From the NCBI GenBank assembly GCA_038729465.1, contig JAVYRZ010000001.1, positions 20,512 through 84,511 on the forward strand: a stretch of 64,000 nt of DNA, written 5' to 3'. Each line of letters begins with the position of its first letter. The stretch's first letter is position 1. Of the stretch, positions 54,967-64,000 are shown piece after piece. The notes beneath the pieces are model-generated. The model was given only the letters and a program-made list of their open reading frames with translations, made no database searches and was not told the origin of the DNA. The translations under genes were made by a program, and so were the position numbers. The DNA comes from Thermoplasmata archaeon (GTDB lineage: Archaea > Thermoplasmatota > Thermoplasmata > Thermoplasmatales > ARK-15).

Positions 54967-56149
54967 TGTTCAAATCCTCCAAATCATGTATAGCTATTAC
55001 ATCTAAACTTACTATTTCTACTTTTTGGTTTATAATCTCTGCGAAACTTGGTATGGTTCTGCCATTATCTCCATGAATCAGTTCTTTGATATATAGTCCT
55101 GCATCAGTTTCCAGTATAATTGTTAGAGTATTGCCTGTGTATTTTTCCAGTACTACTTTATGCACAGTCCTCTCTCTAACTAAATCTGACCTACGATGCA
55201 ACACCCTCAATGGAGTTCTCTGATATATAACTTTTCCTTCTAATTCTTTAATATAATTTTCTAATATATTATATGGTAAATTCTTTTCAATTCTAACATT
55301 TACCCTATACGTTTTTCTTGATTTTGTGCCTTTGATATCACGAACCTCCTTCCTACTAGATAACTTTAGCTCTTCTACTTCTATTTTCCCCCCTGCATGC
55401 TGATTTATTTGATTCTCTAACTCTTGAATATCAATATGCCTCCTCTTCGGTGATTTTAGCTCTAATATAAATGGTCTGCCAGTGCCAAGCATTAATACAT
55501 CTGCATCTTCCCTTCCCATTCCATGCAAAACATAATCTTCAGCTCCAAAAAAATCCTTTGATATGCTACCAATATAATCTTCTACAGTAAATGAATTTTC
55601 AAAATTTTGGTGTGTCTGAAAGATGCCTCTCTGATATTTTTTATACTTTCCTCTAATAAATACTGGATTTGAAAATATCTTGATTGAATCATACATAGTG
55701 TCCACCAGAACTACAATGTTCGGATTAAGCAAATCCACCTCTTTATTCAAAATTCTTGAAAGATTCTTTCCTATCTCTCTGTTTAATTCATTGGTTATTT
55801 CTTCCCCATTGTTTCCATATTTTTCCTGTATTATTTTCTCTTTTGCAATTATATCTGAATCTACTTTACTGCCTACTAAGAATGTATCAAAATCAAACTC
55901 TTTAAGATATTTTAAAGCTAAACTCACATATTTTTCTATATTATTAAATATGCCTGAACACAATGCGCATTTTTCTGGAATAGTTTCTTTATAATCTACA
56001 TTTTTGGATAGCGCATAATATATCCTGATAGCCTTACCCCTTTCTGCATTAGAAAGACCATGCGATAGCTTTCCATATACTCTGCCAAGACAATTATCGC
56101 ACAAGTTTAAAAGTTCTTTATCAACTTCTACCATAATGCTATAATTCAT
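54959..56149 (-). CDS. pus10: tRNA pseudouridine synthase Pus10
   Basis: Makes pseudouridine 54 (and 55) of archaeal tRNAs. In 396 residues the N-terminal THUMP-like domain carries zinc cysteines (CDNCLGRVYG, CALC). The catalytic aspartate is in YVLHGMGREDADVLMLGTGRP, and RRHIDIQELENQ and YQRTPLRVLHRRSDLVRER follow. ATG 56149 directly follows the upstream stop; ATG 56134 (MVEVDKELL) is an alternative. Confidence 0.94.
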   Translation of the reverse strand: MNYSIMVEVDKELLNLCDNCLGRVYGKLSHGLSNAERGKAIRIYYALSKNVDYKETIPEKCALCSGIFNNIEKYVSLALKYLKEFDFDTFLVGSKVDSDIIAKEKIIQEKYGNNGEEITNELNREIGKNLSRILNKEVDLLNPNIVVLVDTMYDSIKIFSNPVFIRGKYKKYQRGIFQTHQNFENSFTVEDYIGSISKDFFGAEDYVLHGMGREDADVLMLGTGRPFILELKSPKRRHIDIQELENQINQHAGGKIEVEELKLSSRKEVRDIKGTKSRKTYRVNVRIEKNLPYNILENYIKELEGKVIYQRTPLRVLHRRSDLVRERTVHKVVLEKYTGNTLTIILETDAGLYIKELIHGDNGRTIPSFAEIINQKVEIVSLDVIAIHDLEDLNNE

Positions 56150-56153
56150 TCCC

Positions 56154-58823
56154 CTATTTTTTAATTTTCTTGATTGAATTTACAAAACCGTAAGCACCAA
56201 TACTCAAAAACAATAATTCTGATTTTTTTAGATAGAAATCATCATTTGAGCTTTTAACCTGATAAACGCCTAAATAAAAATATAATTTCGAGAGCAAAAA
56301 GATCAAAGAATTCTCTTTTAAATTATATTCTATTTTTTCTAATTCTCCTGAAAACCTTGGATCTTCAGTTATGTAGTAGTATACTATATTTAGAATCTGT
56401 AGATTTAAGTCCCTATAATCTTTTTCTTTCGAGAGTTGATAAATTTTATCGTACAATTCAATGAAATCATGGATATTATAATTGTAAAGCAAGAATTCCC
56501 CATACAAAAGATATGCATTTAAAAGAGACATTGAATACTCTCTGGATTTAAAGCTATTTATATACATATCAAATAGATTGGGGATATCTTCATTTAGGTC
56601 ATAAAGTATATAATATGCAATTTTTGATTCAAGCTCAGCTAACTTAACACTACTTGTCTCAAATTTTCTCATATTTTGCCAGTTTTGAATTAATATGTCT
56701 ATTTGTGGATTTTTGCCCACGATCATCTCAATATAAAATAATCTTTCGTTTGCTAAAACCCATCTATAAAATATATCCAGTTTCAATGCTAAATCTCTAC
56801 TACTTAAAAAATATTTTTTACTCTCATTAAAATTACCTTTTAGCAATGAAAAATTACCAAGTGAATAATTGATCAAAAAAGAAAATTCGCCCATTGCTTC
56901 AATATCCATAAGTTTTTTTGAAATATTGATACTAGAAAGATATTTGCGTATATCTCCCTCATATAAATATATTTTTGATAAATTATAGTTTACTGCCAAT
57001 ATTATAGCATAGTTTCCTCCTAAATTGGCATACTTCATAGCTATCTCAAAATATTTTTTAGACTCCGATAAGCTCTTTTTCTCTAAATATATATCAGCAA
57101 TGTTGTTGTAAGTTTTGGCTATACCACTGTAATAATTTATTTTAAAATATTCTTCTAATGCTTTTAGATAAACGCGCTCTATTTGATCCACAGATTCATT
57201 TTTTTCTGCATATATTTTTCCAAGATCTTTATAAGTTTCTGCTATTTCATAATGATCATCAAGACCTTTTAAAATCTCTAAAGCTATAGATATATGTTCC
57301 TGCGCATTTTTTAAATCTTTTTTAATAAAATATATATTTGCGATTCCACGGTGTGCAATTACTAATAATTTTGGATCATTACTGTTCTCTAAAACCTGTT
57401 TGAAATATTTTAATGCAATTTCTGTGTTACCTAATCTCGTATAAACTGTACCTAAACTTGCATAAGCTACTATTTTATTATTTTCACTAAGTTCTTCTAA
57501 TGAAGAATTATAGTAATTAATGCTTTCTTCATATCGGTCCATGTTTTTATAGACTTCTGCAAGAGCAAACTTGACATCCGCATTAATATCTCCATTTATC
57601 TGCTCTGCCTTTTTAAAGTACTCATATGCAGTTTTGAAATCATAGCTTTTCATCTTATTGAACCCTGCATCTAAGTAATTTCGGTATGCTTTTTCTTTAA
57701 TACCTGCATTAAAAAAATGGTACGCGATTATGGCTGGATCTTCTTGCTCTAGCTCTAAAATTTCAGCAATTTTTTTGTGCACTACTTTTTTTCTGATATT
57801 AGAAATTTTACTATACACATAAAATCGAAAAGATGAAGAAACAAAAAAATATTTTTTATCTTTAAAATTAATAATATTCATATCTACTAGATCTTTTAAA
57901 ATAATATTTAAAAGATTTTCATCAACATTAGATATGCTTTTTAGTAGTTGTAATTTGAAATTTTCACCAATAATTGCCGCGTTGTTCAATATTAATAGAT
58001 GCTTTTCATCTAGATTATAATATGTATTTATCATTATTGGATCTGGAGTTTTAAAAAAATCTTCATTAATCTCTATATCGTATGCGATCCAGTTTTTATC
58101 TTCATCTATATATTTGTTTGTTTCAAAGGTACTTAATATTTCTAAAACCTTTAACTTGTTACCCTTTGTGATGTTATATATTATCTCGATTATATATTCT
58201 GGTATATTATACCTTCCCTCTTTCAAAAATAAAAAAAGTTCTCCTAAAGTAAATTGTTCAATTTTTAGTTTTTTTACATTTGCTTTCAACTCTAAAAGCG
58301 ATAAGACATTATTAAAGTGCGGATTTGATTCTTCACTAATATAGTAAGATGCTACCACTAAAATATTTTTATTTATGGAAAAGTCTGCTAGATAACTAAA
58401 CAAATTTAATGAATTTATATCTCCCAATTGAATGTTTTTTATATATAATACAATATTATAAGAATACAAAATTGTACTAAATATTTCTATAAACCTTTCA
58501 TATATGATTGGATCAACTATCGGGTCATAATTTTCAGGATTTAGTTCTTCAATTTTAAGATCTACATTTAAATACAAATCTTTATTTTTAATAGAATCTA
58601 ATATCTCTAAAAAGCAATAATATGGTTCTACATTTTTATAACCAACACATTCAGTCTTCAAAAAAATGGTATTGTCATTTTGTTTATCTTTTTGTAAAGC
58701 ATTAAAAAGATCATCAACATCCATTCCATAATCCACGTATAATAAAACAATTTCCCCTCTACTATTCACAGCATTTTTATATGAGCTCTCTAAGATTTCC
58801 AAATCTTTTAATTTTGCAACCAT
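56154..58823 (-). CDS. TPR-repeat protein with a degenerate STAND/AAA-like N-terminal domain
   Basis: An 889-residue protein. The N-terminal roughly 380 residues follow the layout of STAND ATPases such as MalT or cyclase-associated ATPases, but the Walker A position reads VLLYVDYGMDVDDLF without GK[T/S]. The Walker B position reads VLYIKNIQLGDINSLNLF, where active relatives have an acidic ED-hWAD. From about 400 to 870 there are about twelve tetratricopeptide repeats (YEYFKKAEQ, YASLGTVYTRLGNTEIALKY and so on). It probably works as a scaffold without NTP turnover. No DNA-binding domain is seen. It is six bases upstream of pus10. Confidence 0.78.
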   Translation of the reverse strand: MVAKLKDLEILESSYKNAVNSRGEIVLLYVDYGMDVDDLFNALQKDKQNDNTIFLKTECVGYKNVEPYYCFLEILDSIKNKDLYLNVDLKIEELNPENYDPIVDPIIYERFIEIFSTILYSYNIVLYIKNIQLGDINSLNLFSYLADFSINKNILVVASYYISEESNPHFNNVLSLLELKANVKKLKIEQFTLGELFLFLKEGRYNIPEYIIEIIYNITKGNKLKVLEILSTFETNKYIDEDKNWIAYDIEINEDFFKTPDPIMINTYYNLDEKHLLILNNAAIIGENFKLQLLKSISNVDENLLNIILKDLVDMNIINFKDKKYFFVSSSFRFYVYSKISNIRKKVVHKKIAEILELEQEDPAIIAYHFFNAGIKEKAYRNYLDAGFNKMKSYDFKTAYEYFKKAEQINGDINADVKFALAEVYKNMDRYEESINYYNSSLEELSENNKIVAYASLGTVYTRLGNTEIALKYFKQVLENSNDPKLLVIAHRGIANIYFIKKDLKNAQEHISIALEILKGLDDHYEIAETYKDLGKIYAEKNESVDQIERVYLKALEEYFKINYYSGIAKTYNNIADIYLEKKSLSESKKYFEIAMKYANLGGNYAIILAVNYNLSKIYLYEGDIRKYLSSINISKKLMDIEAMGEFSFLINYSLGNFSLLKGNFNESKKYFLSSRDLALKLDIFYRWVLANERLFYIEMIVGKNPQIDILIQNWQNMRKFETSSVKLAELESKIAYYILYDLNEDIPNLFDMYINSFKSREYSMSLLNAYLLYGEFLLYNYNIHDFIELYDKIYQLSKEKDYRDLNLQILNIVYYYITEDPRFSGELEKIEYNLKENSLIFLLSKLYFYLGVYQVKSSNDDFYLKKSELLFLSIGAYGFVNSIKKIKK

Positions 58824-59514
58824 CTTCTAATAAACAATGGTATTTCTAATATTTAATATTTCCTTGAAGCTTTTTATCTAAGTTTTAAATTTAGCTGCAT
58901 AATCTGAATTTTTAGTATTTAGATCTTAACATATTCATCAATCATATTAATTTAGAAACTGATTGACTATATCTGGTAAAAGGGAAACATTGATAGTAAA
59001 AATGTACATATTAAAAAATAATATAAAAGTTACCAGTATTTTTTCTATTTTTCAAATCAATTACCCATATAATTTACCAAATCCGTTTTCAAATTGCCAT
59101 GCTTTTTCCCATTTTGAGATATTCTAAAAAAGATACTTTTTCATTGTTTTAGCTGGTGATCCTGTTATCTTTCTTCCGTAATTGAAATCATTTAATCCAT
59201 AGCTGAAATATATTAGCTTATAATCTTTATTTTTACAGAGATTCTATTGAGATGCTCTATGCTGGTATATGTTATCACTGATGGATAATTTGTTGAATAA
59301 AGTTTTAGCAGAAATCTAAGTTTATTTGTTTTTCTTATTTTTATCTCTCTGGGTCCTAGACATATCAAAAAACACTTTGAGAAAAGAAAAAATGCAACGA
59401 AAGTTATGAATTATTGGCAATAGGTATAGATTATATTTAATAATATACAAAATTAAAATATTACTAAAACTCCAGTAAAAATATTTAATATAGAATGTAT
59501 TAACCACCAGTAAT
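58824..59514. other. Long intergenic region with coding debris
   Basis: The longest gap in the window, 691 bases. Apart from the decayed minus-strand frame noted at 59091-59322 I see no gene or RNA structure. The right part must hold the promoter of the ABC ATPase gene; AAATATTTAATATA near 59480 is a TATA candidate about 28 bases before its ATG. Confidence 0.4.
59091..59322 (-). pseudogene. Decayed coding remnant, unknown family
   Basis: On the minus strand two overlapping frames read like one interrupted protein. The first is LRFLLKLYSTNYPSVITYTS continuing into EHLNRISVKIK. A shift of frame then leads to NKDYKLIYFSYGLNDFNYG and ending ITGSPAKTMKKYLF before a stop. A further frame downstream reads ISKWEKAWQFENGFGKLYG. 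Composition is protein-like, but I recognise no family and no intact start. Confidence 0.35.
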
Positions 59515-60267
59515 ATGGCGTTCATAGAAGTAAAGAATCTTACTAAAATATTCAAAACTGGCGAGAAAGAAACAGTAGCATTTGAAAATATATCTTTTTC
59601 TATGGTTGAAAGAGAGTTTATCTCTATTGTAGGTCCATCAGGATGTGGCAAATCTACAATATTGAGAATATTAATAGGACTAGATAAACAAACTTCCGGC
59701 GAGATTCTTTATAAAGATTTACCTTTAACGATAAATAAACCAAAATTTTCGATTGTTTTTCAAACACCTTCACTATTTCCCTGGCTTACAGTGCAAGAGA
59801 ATATTGAGGTAGTATTAGAAGCAATGGAGATCAAAAAAGAAGAGAGAGCTGAAATTGTTGAAAAATATATTAAAGTAATTGGTTTGGATGGTTTTGAAAA
59901 TGCATATCCTAAAGAGTTGTCCGGAGGAATGAGACAGAGAGTTGGAATTGCCAGAGCTCTGGCTGTAAATCCAGAATTATTATTATTGGATGAACCTTTT
60001 TCAGCATTAGACTCTTTTACAGCAGAAGGGTTAAGAGAGGAAATATTGATGTTATGGTCAGATCCAAGTTTGCCACCGGATGATATTATTCTCGTTACTC
60101 ACAATATAGATGAAGCAGTGCAGTTGAGCGATAGAGTGATAATATTGAGCCCTAGGCCAGGGCATATCATAGGAGAAATAAAAATAGATTTGCCAAGGCC
60201 AAGAAATAACAGATCAGCTGATTTTTACAATTATGTTGATAAAGTTATAACATTGTTATCAAAATAG
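59515..60267 (+). CDS. ABC transporter ATP-binding protein, nitrate/taurine-type
   Basis: A 250-residue ATPase of the NitT/TauT importer class. Walker A is GPSGCGKST, the Q-loop region is IVFQTPSLFPWLTVQENIE (the PWLTV phrase is typical of this class), the signature is LSGGMRQR, Walker B is LLLLDEPFSALD and the H-loop is VTHNIDEA. No permease or binding protein of this class is adjacent; the downstream gene is a convergent peptide-type binding protein. A leaderless start is likely. Confidence 0.92.
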   Translation: MAFIEVKNLTKIFKTGEKETVAFENISFSMVEREFISIVGPSGCGKSTILRILIGLDKQTSGEILYKDLPLTINKPKFSIVFQTPSLFPWLTVQENIEVVLEAMEIKKEERAEIVEKYIKVIGLDGFENAYPKELSGGMRQRVGIARALAVNPELLLLDEPFSALDSFTAEGLREEILMLWSDPSLPPDDIILVTHNIDEAVQLSDRVIILSPRPGHIIGEIKIDLPRPRNNRSADFYNYVDKVITLLSK

Positions 60268-60357
60268 TTTATTTAAAAATACTTTTTAAAAACTTCAATT
60301 TATGCGAAACAACAGAAATATTATAATTAAAAAAATTAAAAAGATAAAAAAGGAAGA

Positions 60358-63006
60358 TTAACTCTTCCATAGATATATATACATTGTATCTCCGCCACCG
60401 CCATATATAGCATTCTGTTCGTATTGTACTCCGTGCAGATTTGAAGAATAGAACCAGAATGCGTTTTCTTGCTCAGTGTATGTATAGAATGTAAGGTTCA
60501 CGCCTAATACCTCTGCCTGATCATAGTATTTAAGTGCTAATGTTGCATTACCTGTAGCCTGTGCATCAGCTATGTACTGGTTCATCAGTGCGTCTTCTTT
60601 TGCCTGGTTAGGATGTCCTGCTGCTGCTAAAATCTGCGGATTCCAAGCGTTTGCTGCTCCGTAAGTACCATTTTCCTGATACATTGGAATCATGTAATCT
60701 GACGGGAATGGATAGTCTGGAGCCCAACCAAGTATGTATATCGGCATTGGATTCTGTCCTGCTACCATATATCCTATGATCTGAGAAAATTCCATGTAGA
60801 GCGCTGTTGCGTGTATGTTTGGATCAATGGATTCCATCGTTGTTATCCAGTCTTGTACTGCTGCAAAATCCACAGGATCTCCTGCATATACGATGATCGG
60901 TATGTTTATAGAGGTATTGTACAGTCCAGATTCTATCATATACTGCTTTGCTATAGTTAGATTGTAAACTGGCACTACTGCACCAGCTTGAGTTAACTGT
61001 TCCGGAGTCATATATCCAGGCATGCCCTCAGGAATTACACCAGTGTAATGGAAGGCAAAATCTGCTCCGTATTTAGCGTTTCCTACAAGATTTTCAATGT
61101 AGTTTGTGTAATTAAACGCATAGGACCATGCTCTTCTAACATCAAGATTTGTAAAGTAATATTGAGGTATTGTATATCCAGATCCAAGGGTTGGTAACAT
61201 TGTTGTGTTAACATTGAAATTGTATTCGAACCAGAATATGCTCAACGTTGGGAATGGTGTAATGGTTATTTTACCTTGTGATTGCAGTTGTGCCATGATC
61301 GGATAGTCGTAGGTAGGCAAACCTTCAATAATGTCGGTCTGGCCAGATTCTGCAATCAATAGTGCGGTTGATGGATCTTTTTCCCATTGTATGTAAATTG
61401 TATCATTTGCAGTGTGATTGTAGCCTGGGACCCCAGGAATAGGAGTATAATATGGATTTGGAGCCAATGTTACAGACTGTCCAATTTGGTAACTCTTGAT
61501 CATATAAGGGCCAGAGCCCATTGTATTGTACCTGAGATAATTGTTATAGTTTGATTCCATTGAGTAGCTGGTATATGCCAAGAACCCTGCAGGAGTAAAT
61601 GTTATACCTGCTCCATGTGCCACTGCCCAGCTATAATCTATTATACCACCGCCAATTGGATCTGCTATGTAGTCCAAAAATGCAGGATCTGCTTTTAAAA
61701 GATGGAAAGTAACGGTCTGAGTCACATTGTTTACTGTAATAGCACTGGTAATATTATCATAAAGCGCGGTACCATTTGTGTACAATCCCGGTGCAAATCC
61801 TCCAGCCGGCAATAAATCCTGTGCCAATATCCAACCTGCAGTACCTGGTGAACCCTGTACAAATAGCAAGGTCCTTACGAAACTTGTATACGCATCCCAC
61901 GCTGTCAATGGATCTCCATTTGCAAATTTCAAGCCGCTTCTAATATGGAACGTATAGCTTAGGTAATTTGCTGAAATTCCGCCGTTAGCAACAGTTGGAA
62001 CCTGTGTGGCAACTTCTGGGAACATCTGTGACTGGCTTGTTGAAGAACCATTGTACTGAATCAAAGTTTCATATACATTCATTATTTCTTCAAATCCTAC
62101 CGTTTCATAGTCTATTGCCGGATCGAAAGAGTATGCTCCACCTGGCACTACCTCAGTAACTGTAATCTCACTTGGGTTTGTATGTGGTGCACTGGTTTTC
62201 AAGAGCTGAGCGGTCGAATTCACTACTATCGTGCTCATATAGGTAGTGTTCTGGTACTGTCCTCTGGACAGTATTGATGATAATTCTGATACTGGATAAT
62301 AGGTGTAGTTTATTCCATATGATGTATATGTTTTGGGCACATAGTTTGTGGCATTGAACGTGATGACCCCCAGAGTAACAGTATATATTCCTGCAGTGCT
62401 GTATAGATGATTTACAGTTCCAGCCATGAAGTTACCAGATGAGGTATTGAATACAGTATAGTTTGTACTTGTAGAACCATCACCAAAGTTCCATATGTAA
62501 TATCCAATAGTCCAGTTCGTGGCTGTTGGAGGCTGCAATGTTGATGCGGTCAATGATACTGTACTGCCAGGTGCAAAAATCTGTGTTGACGTAATTATTG
62601 ATGGCACTGTGATCTCAGATGCAACAGTAGGACTTACTGATGCTGGAGTAACTGATATTTCATTAATGCTTTTCATGTTATCCGCTGTTTTGCCGTTCAC
62701 AGTTGCTGTCGCAGTAACAAGATACTTACCTGCAGAACTGTATGAATGTGTTACTGTATACTCGTTACCCGACAAGTGTGTGGCAGTGCCTGTGTTTCCA
62801 TCTCCAAAGTTGAACACCACGCTAGATGGAGTTCCTCCAGAGATAAATGCTGCAAAAGTAATACTTTGTCCGACAGTAGCAGTTGTAGTACTGGTAGAAA
62901 CTGTCATGGAAGCTGAAGAACTAGTAGGAATAACTTCCAGAACAGCAACAACTAATACGATTACCACTACAACGGCAATCACTGCATATAAAGCTTTTTT
63001 ATTCAT
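60358..63006 (-). CDS. Peptide/oligosaccharide ABC substrate-binding protein with two PKD domains
   Basis: About 883 residues anchored outside the cell. An N-terminal membrane helix (ALYAVIAVVVVIVLVVAVLE) is followed by two PKD beta domains, marked by VVFNFGDGNTGT and YIWNFGDGSTST. A family 5 extracellular solute-binding domain follows (PGGAYSFDPAIDYETVGFEE, YTFHIRSGLKFANGDPLTAWD, ILGWAPDYPFPSDY). Many N-x-S/T sequons are present. The start is set at ATG 63006 because the predicted TATA (63056-63064) places transcription start near 63034, excluding ATG 63054; ATG 63015 is possible, and GGAGAG lies upstream. No permease genes are in view. Confidence 0.88.
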   Translation of the reverse strand: MNKKALYAVIAVVVVIVLVVAVLEVIPTSSSASMTVSTSTTTATVGQSITFAAFISGGTPSSVVFNFGDGNTGTATHLSGNEYTVTHSYSSAGKYLVTATATVNGKTADNMKSINEISVTPASVSPTVASEITVPSIITSTQIFAPGSTVSLTASTLQPPTATNWTIGYYIWNFGDGSTSTNYTVFNTSSGNFMAGTVNHLYSTAGIYTVTLGVITFNATNYVPKTYTSYGINYTYYPVSELSSILSRGQYQNTTYMSTIVVNSTAQLLKTSAPHTNPSEITVTEVVPGGAYSFDPAIDYETVGFEEIMNVYETLIQYNGSSTSQSQMFPEVATQVPTVANGGISANYLSYTFHIRSGLKFANGDPLTAWDAYTSFVRTLLFVQGSPGTAGWILAQDLLPAGGFAPGLYTNGTALYDNITSAITVNNVTQTVTFHLLKADPAFLDYIADPIGGGIIDYSWAVAHGAGITFTPAGFLAYTSYSMESNYNNYLRYNTMGSGPYMIKSYQIGQSVTLAPNPYYTPIPGVPGYNHTANDTIYIQWEKDPSTALLIAESGQTDIIEGLPTYDYPIMAQLQSQGKITITPFPTLSIFWFEYNFNVNTTMLPTLGSGYTIPQYYFTNLDVRRAWSYAFNYTNYIENLVGNAKYGADFAFHYTGVIPEGMPGYMTPEQLTQAGAVVPVYNLTIAKQYMIESGLYNTSINIPIIVYAGDPVDFAAVQDWITTMESIDPNIHATALYMEFSQIIGYMVAGQNPMPIYILGWAPDYPFPSDYMIPMYQENGTYGAANAWNPQILAAAGHPNQAKEDALMNQYIADAQATGNATLALKYYDQAEVLGVNLTFYTYTEQENAFWFYSSNLHGVQYEQNAIYGGGGDTMYIYLWKS

Positions 63007-63055
63007 ATTTTTCATCTCTCCATTTCTTTCTATTTCTTTCTTTGACTTTTCCATA

Positions 63056-63064
63056 GTTTTTATA
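63056..63064 (-). promoter_or_regulatory. TATA box for the PKD solute-binding protein gene
   Basis: TATAAAAAC on the minus strand predicts a transcript start near 63034 and so helps choose the start codon at 63006 or 63015, both downstream of it. Confidence 0.5.
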
Positions 63065-63195
63065 CGCTAAGTCAAAGCTTACTAATAATAGAAGATACTC
63101 TGGTATATATAATTTTTGGAACAATCGATGGCAGAAATAGAACGTTAGAATTTTCACTGATTTTTTGCAATTAGATACTGCACTGCACAAAAAAA

Positions 63196-63494
63196 ATAAA
63201 ATCGGGAAAAGAGTATTATGAGCTTTAGGGCGTTAAAAGAGTAGATGGCAAAGTAGATGGCAATGTTGTTGCTAAATATATAGGATACGTTGGCAAAACA
63301 TCTAATGCTAAAACAGAGCTTACTGATAAGGATTTATATCCATATATAGAAAGTTCTTAAAAATAGGCATAACAGATGATCGATTGAGAAAGATTCTAAA
63401 TGCGAGTGGCATAAAAGTAGATGTATGGCCTATTGTTAAAATCATAATAGAACACGATAGGAAACTTGGCAAGATCACAATCAAACTAAAATGA
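63196..63494 (+). pseudogene. Insertion-sequence ORF A remnant
   Basis: A protein of about 100 residues broken by one in-frame stop and one frameshift. It reads KKIKSGKEYYEL, stop, then KRVDGKVDGNVVAKYIGYVG, a typical transposase-associated N-terminus. It continues to TDKDLYPYIESS and, in the next frame, FLKIGITDDRLRKILNASG to HDRKLGKITIKLK. Its final stop overlaps the ATG of ORF B as ATGA, showing the original two-gene arrangement. The IS family is not certain; a two-ORF archaeal group such as ISA1214 is possible. Confidence 0.6.
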
Positions 63495-64000
63495 TACAAT
63501 TATATTTTTCTCCGAACATTACAGAATGCCCAGTATGTGTTTCCAAACTTAAAGCATATAAAACAGTAAGAAAAATTGTAAGATCTGTAAATCTAGGCAC
63601 GTTTATAGCAGTAGAAAAGATCAAGCAATGTAAAAATAATCATGAAAGAATGATATTCAGGTCAGAAACTCTGAGATACATAATAGCATCATATTGCAAA
63701 TATGCAAATGATGTAATGGTAAAATCAGCAAAGATGAGGTTTATAGAAGGTAAAATCTGTTCAGAAATAGCAATTGGTTTGGGGCTTGGGTTTGTGAAAG
63801 GCAAGTAGCAAACCTTAGCAATATGGCACTCGACATTTTTACAAGGATACACGAAGAGAATATTGACAAGATAAAAGAATGCGCGATGAGATCATATATT
63901 TTATATATAAATAGATGGTGCAGTAGATTCAGAATATTCAATGATTGTAACAGTAAGGGACAAAATTACCGACTTTGTGCTATACGTTAAGAAATGCAAT
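63491..64000 (+). pseudogene. Insertion-sequence ORF B (zinc-ribbon transposase) remnant, 3' end outside window
   Basis: Transposase-like sequence in three successive frames. Frame 1 (63491-63808) has ECPVCVSKLK and FIAVEKIKQCKNN, the remains of a zinc ribbon, then YCKYANDVMVKSAKMRFIEG. Frame 2 from about 63782 has CERQVANLSNMALDIFTRIH and EENIDKIKE. Frame 3 from 63914 has DGAVDSEYSMIVTVRDKITD up to the window edge, where the aspartate after a hydrophobic strand is the likely first catalytic residue. Two or more frameshifts make it inactive. Confidence 0.65.

Noticed and set aside
1-64000. CRISPR array, anti-phage defence island or rRNA operon
   Set aside because: No regularly spaced direct repeats, no cas or known defence genes and no rRNA-like sequence were seen. 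The only repeats are the short pairs near 47.7-49.1 kb.

Overview
The window comes from an AT-rich euryarchaeal genome, most likely a member of the Thermoplasmatota (Thermoplasmatales-like). The information-processing genes are archaeal: aIF5B, ribosomal protein L21e, RNA polymerase subunit F, Pus10, archaeal ThrRS, RPA with its RPA-associated partner, and an initiator tRNA with the archaeal A1:U72 pair. Lipid genes (polyprenyl synthase, geranylgeranyl reductase, a tetraether-synthase-type radical SAM enzyme) and FtsZ fit a euryarchaeon that makes tetraether lipids. Bacterial-type MutS/MutL and the folate enzymes FchA/Fhs point to old gene acquisition. Genus-level identity is an inference; no 16S rRNA lies in the window.

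Layout. 1-8.5 kb: folate C1 genes (fchA-fhs), pantoate kinase, aIF5B, then a minus-strand operon of an ADP-forming acyl-CoA synthetase alpha subunit, a GNAT and AMP phosphorylase. 8.5-19 kb: an EamA transporter, a ClC channel, a NUDIX hydrolase, mutS, carbamate kinase, ornithine carbamoyltransferase, mutL and a ThiF/MoeB-like E1. 19-26 kb: thrS, a polyprenyl synthase, a MobB-like GTPase with an Fe-S tail, an AMMECR1/Memo-associated radical SAM enzyme and thiL. 26-31.5 kb: a phosphoesterase, the RPA operon, ftsZ behind a palindromic control region, and trmJ. 31.5-37 kb: a tightly coupled operon of tetraether synthase, a small ferredoxin that is easy to miss, and geranylgeranyl reductase; then endonuclease III, a PP-loop/ferredoxin protein and tRNA-iMet. 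37-44 kb: a giant AglB oligosaccharyltransferase (about 2,100 residues) overlapping a secreted anchored partner.

44-64 kb: an RNase-H-like protein, a protein disulfide oxidoreductase, thyX and an accessory patch. The patch holds short repeats, rimI, an IS110 remnant preceded by a structured bridge-RNA-like segment, and a two-gene DgcN/MurL-like cassette that may handle D-glutamate. Next is a six-gene minus-strand unit (Pus10-L21e-RpoF-DUF655-KsgA-EamA), downstream of a TPR protein whose NTPase-like N-terminus has lost its P-loop. The window ends with an orphan ABC ATPase, a PKD-domain peptide-binding lipoprotein-like protein, and a decayed two-ORF insertion sequence that runs off the edge.

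Genes are packed tightly. Operon members overlap by 4 bases (ATGA/GTGA), and six convergent pairs overlap at their 3' ends. Both leaderless starts (TATA about 26 bases upstream) and Shine-Dalgarno starts are visible. The best candidates for new biology are the bridge-RNA-like IS110 left end, the DgcN/MurL-like pair, the tes-fdx-ggr operon, and the giant sequon-studded AglB with its partner.
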